Source: Bradyrhizobium sp. 138 (GTDB lineage: Bacteria; Pseudomonadota; Alphaproteobacteria; Rhizobiales; Xanthobacteraceae). From it: 64,000 nucleotides of DNA. The position numbers and the translations under genes are program-made. Positions 61,460 to 64,000 of the stretch are shown one piece after another. The DNA lies in assembly GCF_023074075.1 (NCBI RefSeq), contig NZ_JADPKT010000095.1:1-64000 (forward strand), written 5' to 3'. The notes beneath the pieces are model-generated. The model worked only from the letters and a program-made list of their open reading frames with translations. It made no database searches and had not been told where the DNA came from. Positions within the stretch are counted from its first letter, which is position 1, and the number at the start of each line of letters is the position of its first letter.

Positions 61460-61486
61460 CTCCTCCGTCATTGCAATGACGAGGAG
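61460..61486. repeat. Short palindrome downstream of aspA
   Basis: CTCCTC and GAGGAG ends flank GTCATTGCAATGAC, a perfect 14-base core, giving a 27-base near-perfect palindrome. It sits 17 bases past the aspA stop and may function in termination. Confidence 0.6.
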
Positions 61487-61502
61487 CGGGTTGTGGATCC
61501 AA

Positions 61503-62903
61503 CTACCCGATCAGATCCGGATTGATCAGCCGCTCGAACGAGAACATCTCGTCCCACTTCTCCTGCGTCAGCAGCTTGCGCTCGACCACGACGATCTGGT
61601 GCAGCGACTTGCCGCTCTTGTAGCCTTCGCGCGCGATCTCGGCGCATTGCTTGTAGCCGAGCAGCGGCTTCAGCACCGTGACGATGCCAAGCGAGTTCAG
61701 CACCATGTTGCGGGTGTGCTCCTCGTTGGCGGTGATGCCGACGACGCAATTCTCGCGCAGGCTGTTGACCGCGCGTTCCATGGTGCGGATCGAGAAGAAC
61801 AGCGCGAATGAGATCACCGGCTCCATCACGTTGAGCTGGAGCTGGCCCGCCGAGGCCGCGAGCGTCACCGTGGTGTCGAGCCCGATGACGAGGAAGCTGG
61901 TCTGGTTGACCACCTCGGGGATCACAGGATTGACCTTGCCGGGCATGATCGAGGAGCCCGGCTGCAGTTGCGGCAGGTTGATCTCGTTGAAGCCGGCGCG
62001 CGGGCCGGAGGCGAGCAGACGGATGTCGTTACAGATTTTCGTCAGCTTGCTCGCCGTGCGCTTGAGGACGCCCGAGAGCTGCACATAGGCGCCGGTGTCC
62101 GAGGTCGCCTCGACGAGATCGCCCGCGAGGATGAAATCGACCCCGGTGAGCGCGCTCAGATGCCGGACCGCGAGCTTGGGATATCCGACCGCAGCCGTGA
62201 CGGAGGTGCCGATCGCGGTGGCGCCGAGATTGATCTCGCGCAGCAGCGCACGCGCTTCGGAGATGCGGTCGACTTCCTCGCCGATCGTGGTGCCCCAGCC
62301 CCGGAATTCGGCCCCGAGCGACATCGGCACCGCATCCTGGAGATGCGTGCGGCCCATCTTCAGGACGCGGTCGAACTCGCGGCCCTTGGCGAAGAAAGCT
62401 TCCTGGAGCTGGCGCAGCGCGGTCATGTAACTCTCGAGCCGGAGGATCAGCGCCAGCCGAAAAGCGGTCGGATAGGTGTCGTTGGTCGACTGGCCGTAAT
62501 TGACGTGGTCGTTGGGACTGACGTGCTGGTAGTCGCCCTTCGTAAGGCCGAGCGATTCCAGCGCGAGGTTCGCGATCACCTCGTTGGCATTCATGTTGGT
62601 GGAGGTGCCGGCGCCGCCCTGGATGAAGTCGGTGACGAACTGATCCATCATGTCGCCGGCGATGACGCGGTCGCAGCCGAGGATGATCGCATCGGCGACC
62701 TTGGCCTCGATCGCGCCGAGATCGCGATTGGCCATGGCGGCGGCCTTCTTGACGTACCCGAGCGCCTTCACGAAGTAAGGCTCCTGGTTCATCGGAATGC
62801 CGGTGATGTGGAAGTTCTCCTTACCCCGGATGGTCTGGACGCCGTAATAGATGTCGTCGGCGATCTCACGCTGTCCGAGGAAATCCTGCTCGGTACGGCT
62901 CAT
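61503..62903 (-). CDS. aspA: Aspartate ammonia-lyase
   Basis: Aspartase reversibly deaminates L-aspartate to fumarate and ammonia in the cytoplasm. The 466-residue product (from the ATG at 62903, M-S-R-T-E-Q-D-F-L-G) has the standard aspartase length. The superfamily signature GSSIMPGKVNP (about 317-327), the early G-A-G-T-S-T-N-M-N-A-N-E-V motif and H-V-N-Y-G-Q-S-T-N-D-T-Y-P are all present. The last three are typical for aspartase and fumarase C. The N-terminal I-P-M-N-Q-E-P-Y-F-V-K-A-L-G segment favours aspartase over fumarase. A slightly longer frame starts at 62921 but has no better ribosome-binding site. Confidence 0.92.
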   Translation of the reverse strand: MSRTEQDFLGQREIADDIYYGVQTIRGKENFHITGIPMNQEPYFVKALGYVKKAAAMANRDLGAIEAKVADAIILGCDRVIAGDMMDQFVTDFIQGGAGTSTNMNANEVIANLALESLGLTKGDYQHVSPNDHVNYGQSTNDTYPTAFRLALILRLESYMTALRQLQEAFFAKGREFDRVLKMGRTHLQDAVPMSLGAEFRGWGTTIGEEVDRISEARALLREINLGATAIGTSVTAAVGYPKLAVRHLSALTGVDFILAGDLVEATSDTGAYVQLSGVLKRTASKLTKICNDIRLLASGPRAGFNEINLPQLQPGSSIMPGKVNPVIPEVVNQTSFLVIGLDTTVTLAASAGQLQLNVMEPVISFALFFSIRTMERAVNSLRENCVVGITANEEHTRNMVLNSLGIVTVLKPLLGYKQCAEIAREGYKSGKSLHQIVVVERKLLTQEKWDEMFSFERLINPDLIG

Positions 62904-62939
62904 GGGCGCTCCTTGCTGCATGCGCGCGAGGCCTTCACG

Positions 62940-63461
62940 TCAGTTCTGGCACAGCGCGCTGGTCACGAAAGTATCGGTGCGGCAGTCGTCAGGCTTGCGT
63001 TGCCGGCCCGGGATCAGGACCTTGGCCGAGCATTTCTCGGCGGAATCGGCATTCAGGCTCTTGCCTTCCTTGTAGCCCTTGCTCTGGCAGAGCTGGTCGG
63101 CGGCCTGCTTGCAGTCGGGCGCACCGTTCGACGAGGCTGGACAGGCGATGCGACCCGAGACCATGGTCGAGGGCTTGGCCAGTCGCGACAGGTCGTTCAT
63201 GGTTTCACTGGGGCTTTTGATCGGCGGCAGGATCGAGGGCAGCTTGTCGAACAGCTTGCCCATTTCATTGATCAGCCCGGGATTTTCTGCGGGTGCGGGC
63301 GTCGAGGGCGGCGGCGCGGCCTGCGGCCCTTGCTCCTGCAGGCCAAGCGACGGCGGCGCCGATTGCGTCCACCCGGTCCCGCCGGCACCGAGCAGGAGCA
63401 GCAGCACTGCTGACATCAGCGTCCCGAGCCGAAAGGCCGGATTGCCGGATCGAACCATCAT
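62940..63461 (-). CDS. Uncharacterised exported cysteine-rich protein
   Basis: A 173-residue protein with an N-terminal signal or membrane segment (about 12-33). A Pro/Ala-rich spacer (about 35-70) and a C-terminal domain with six cysteines (C-P-A..D-C-K..L-C-Q..K-C-S..D-C-R..L-C-Q) follow. The cysteines likely form disulfides in the periplasm. Two ATGs are adjacent at 63461 and 63458. It follows the YqaA-like gene by 46 bases on the same strand, so the two could share a transcript. I do not recognise a family. Confidence 0.75.
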   Translation of the reverse strand: MMVRSGNPAFRLGTLMSAVLLLLLGAGGTGWTQSAPPSLGLQEQGPQAAPPPSTPAPAENPGLINEMGKLFDKLPSILPPIKSPSETMNDLSRLAKPSTMVSGRIACPASSNGAPDCKQAADQLCQSKGYKEGKSLNADSAEKCSAKVLIPGRQRKPDDCRTDTFVTSALCQN

Positions 63462-63507
63462 GACGGCAACCGTAGCCGAAGCCGGCCCTGCGGCAAAGCG
63501 CGGAGGT

Positions 63508-64000
63508 TTAGATCAGCTTGATGGCGACGACGAAGCCGAGCACCAGCAACGCGGCGCCGACCCCCACCACGAGAGCGAGATGCCTCTCGATCCGGACGCG
63601 GATCCAGTCGCCATAGCGGTTGAGCAGGATCGCGACGACGAAGAAGCGTCCGCCGCGCGCAACGATCGAGCACAGGATGAACAGGATGATGTTGTAGCCG
63701 GCAAAGCCCGAAGTGATGGTGACGAGCTTGTAGGGGATCGGCGTCAGCCCCTTGAGCAGGATGATGATTGCCCCCCATTCCGCATAGGAGGCGCGGAAGG
63801 CCTCGACCTTGCCGCCGAGGCCGTAGACCTGGATCAGCCATTGGCCGACCGAATCGAACAGCAGCGCACCGATGGCGTAGCCGACGATGCCGCCGAGCAC
63901 CGAGGTGACGGTACAGACCATTGCATAGACCCAGGCGCGCTGCGGGCGCGCCAGCGACATCGGGATCAGCATCACATCCGGCGGGACCGGAAAGAACGAG
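63508..64000 (-). CDS. YqaA/DedA-type (SNARE-associated) membrane protein, partial
   Basis: The C-terminal part, about 160 residues, of a small membrane protein of the YqaA branch of the DedA/VTT superfamily; the start lies beyond the window. The visible N-terminal motif S-F-F-P-V-P-P-D-V-M-L-I-P-M is the family hallmark. G-Y-A-I-G-A follows, then K-G-L-T-P-I-P-Y-K-L-V-T-I-T-S-G, and a final helix. DedA-type proteins take part in undecaprenyl phosphate or phospholipid flipping and membrane homeostasis; the role of YqaA-type members is not settled. The in-frame ATG at 63975 is internal and not the real start. Confidence 0.88.
   Translation of the reverse strand, partial: SFFPVPPDVMLIPMSLARPQRAWVYAMVCTVTSVLGGIVGYAIGALLFDSVGQWLIQVYGLGGKVEAFRASYAEWGAIIILLKGLTPIPYKLVTITSGFAGYNIILFILCSIVARGGRFFVVAILLNRYGDWIRVRIERHLALVVGVGAALLVLGFVVAIKLI

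Overview
This is a high-GC window with the look of a Bradyrhizobium-type alphaproteobacterium (order Rhizobiales). Supporting signs are GC-rich third codon positions, a DUF1127 protein, an AMP nucleosidase, many peptide and branched-chain amino acid type ABC transporters, ACMSD-like amidohydrolases, and several families of long intergenic palindromes typical of this group. No rRNA, tRNA, phage, IS element or CRISPR array was seen. The species call is inference from style and not from a marker gene.

Layout. 0-5.3 kb: a GNAT acetyltransferase and a DUF1127 protein, a divergent LysR regulator, then an operon of two paralogous amidohydrolases and a Rieske ferredoxin whose gene carries a one-base frameshift, then a CinA C-terminal-domain protein. 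5.5-11.1 kb: a small DUF1488-like protein, AMP nucleosidase, a type I secretion ABC exporter plus HlyD adaptor joined by an unusual chain of ATGA start/stop overlaps, and a GlsB/YeaQ membrane protein. 11.4-20.9 kb: a peptide/nickel-type ABC transporter operon with an amidase and a small AtzG/GatC-like protein embedded between its two ATPase genes, and a divergent paralogous binding protein.

20.9-36.1 kb is the most distinctive region. It holds a CHASE2 class III nucleotide cyclase and, upstream on the same strand, a 10-kb gene for a 3,363-residue secreted adhesin-like protein (N-terminal FecR domain, VCBS-like domains, about 1,650 residues of beta-helix-type repeats, a seven-repeat propeller-like block, and an RTX-like C-terminus). 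Divergent from it, across a 620-base leader with palindromes, is a LapG-type periplasmic cysteine protease, followed by a two-repeat LprI-like protein. The gene content suggests a regulated cell-surface adhesin: secretion by a type I exporter, possible proteolytic release, and cyclic-nucleotide signalling.

36.3-45.7 kb: a complete Liv-type ABC importer (two permeases, two ATPases, binding protein) co-oriented with an acyl-CoA synthetase, then a two-gene ABC exporter. 45.7-53.9 kb: mixed metabolic genes (acyltransferase 3, MBL-fold hydrolase, a third amidohydrolase, cupin, M29 aminopeptidase, an adenylosuccinate lyase/PcaB-type lyase) and two uncharacterised proteins. 54.3-64 kb: a winged-helix/TolB-like/TPR regulator, three uncharacterised small or envelope proteins, two nitronate monooxygenase paralogues with a thioesterase, a 32-residue membrane microprotein, aspartate ammonia-lyase, a cysteine-rich exported protein, and a YqaA/DedA-type membrane protein cut by the window edge.

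Long palindromic repeats sit in many of the gaps between genes, including three consecutive gaps of the peptide ABC operon.
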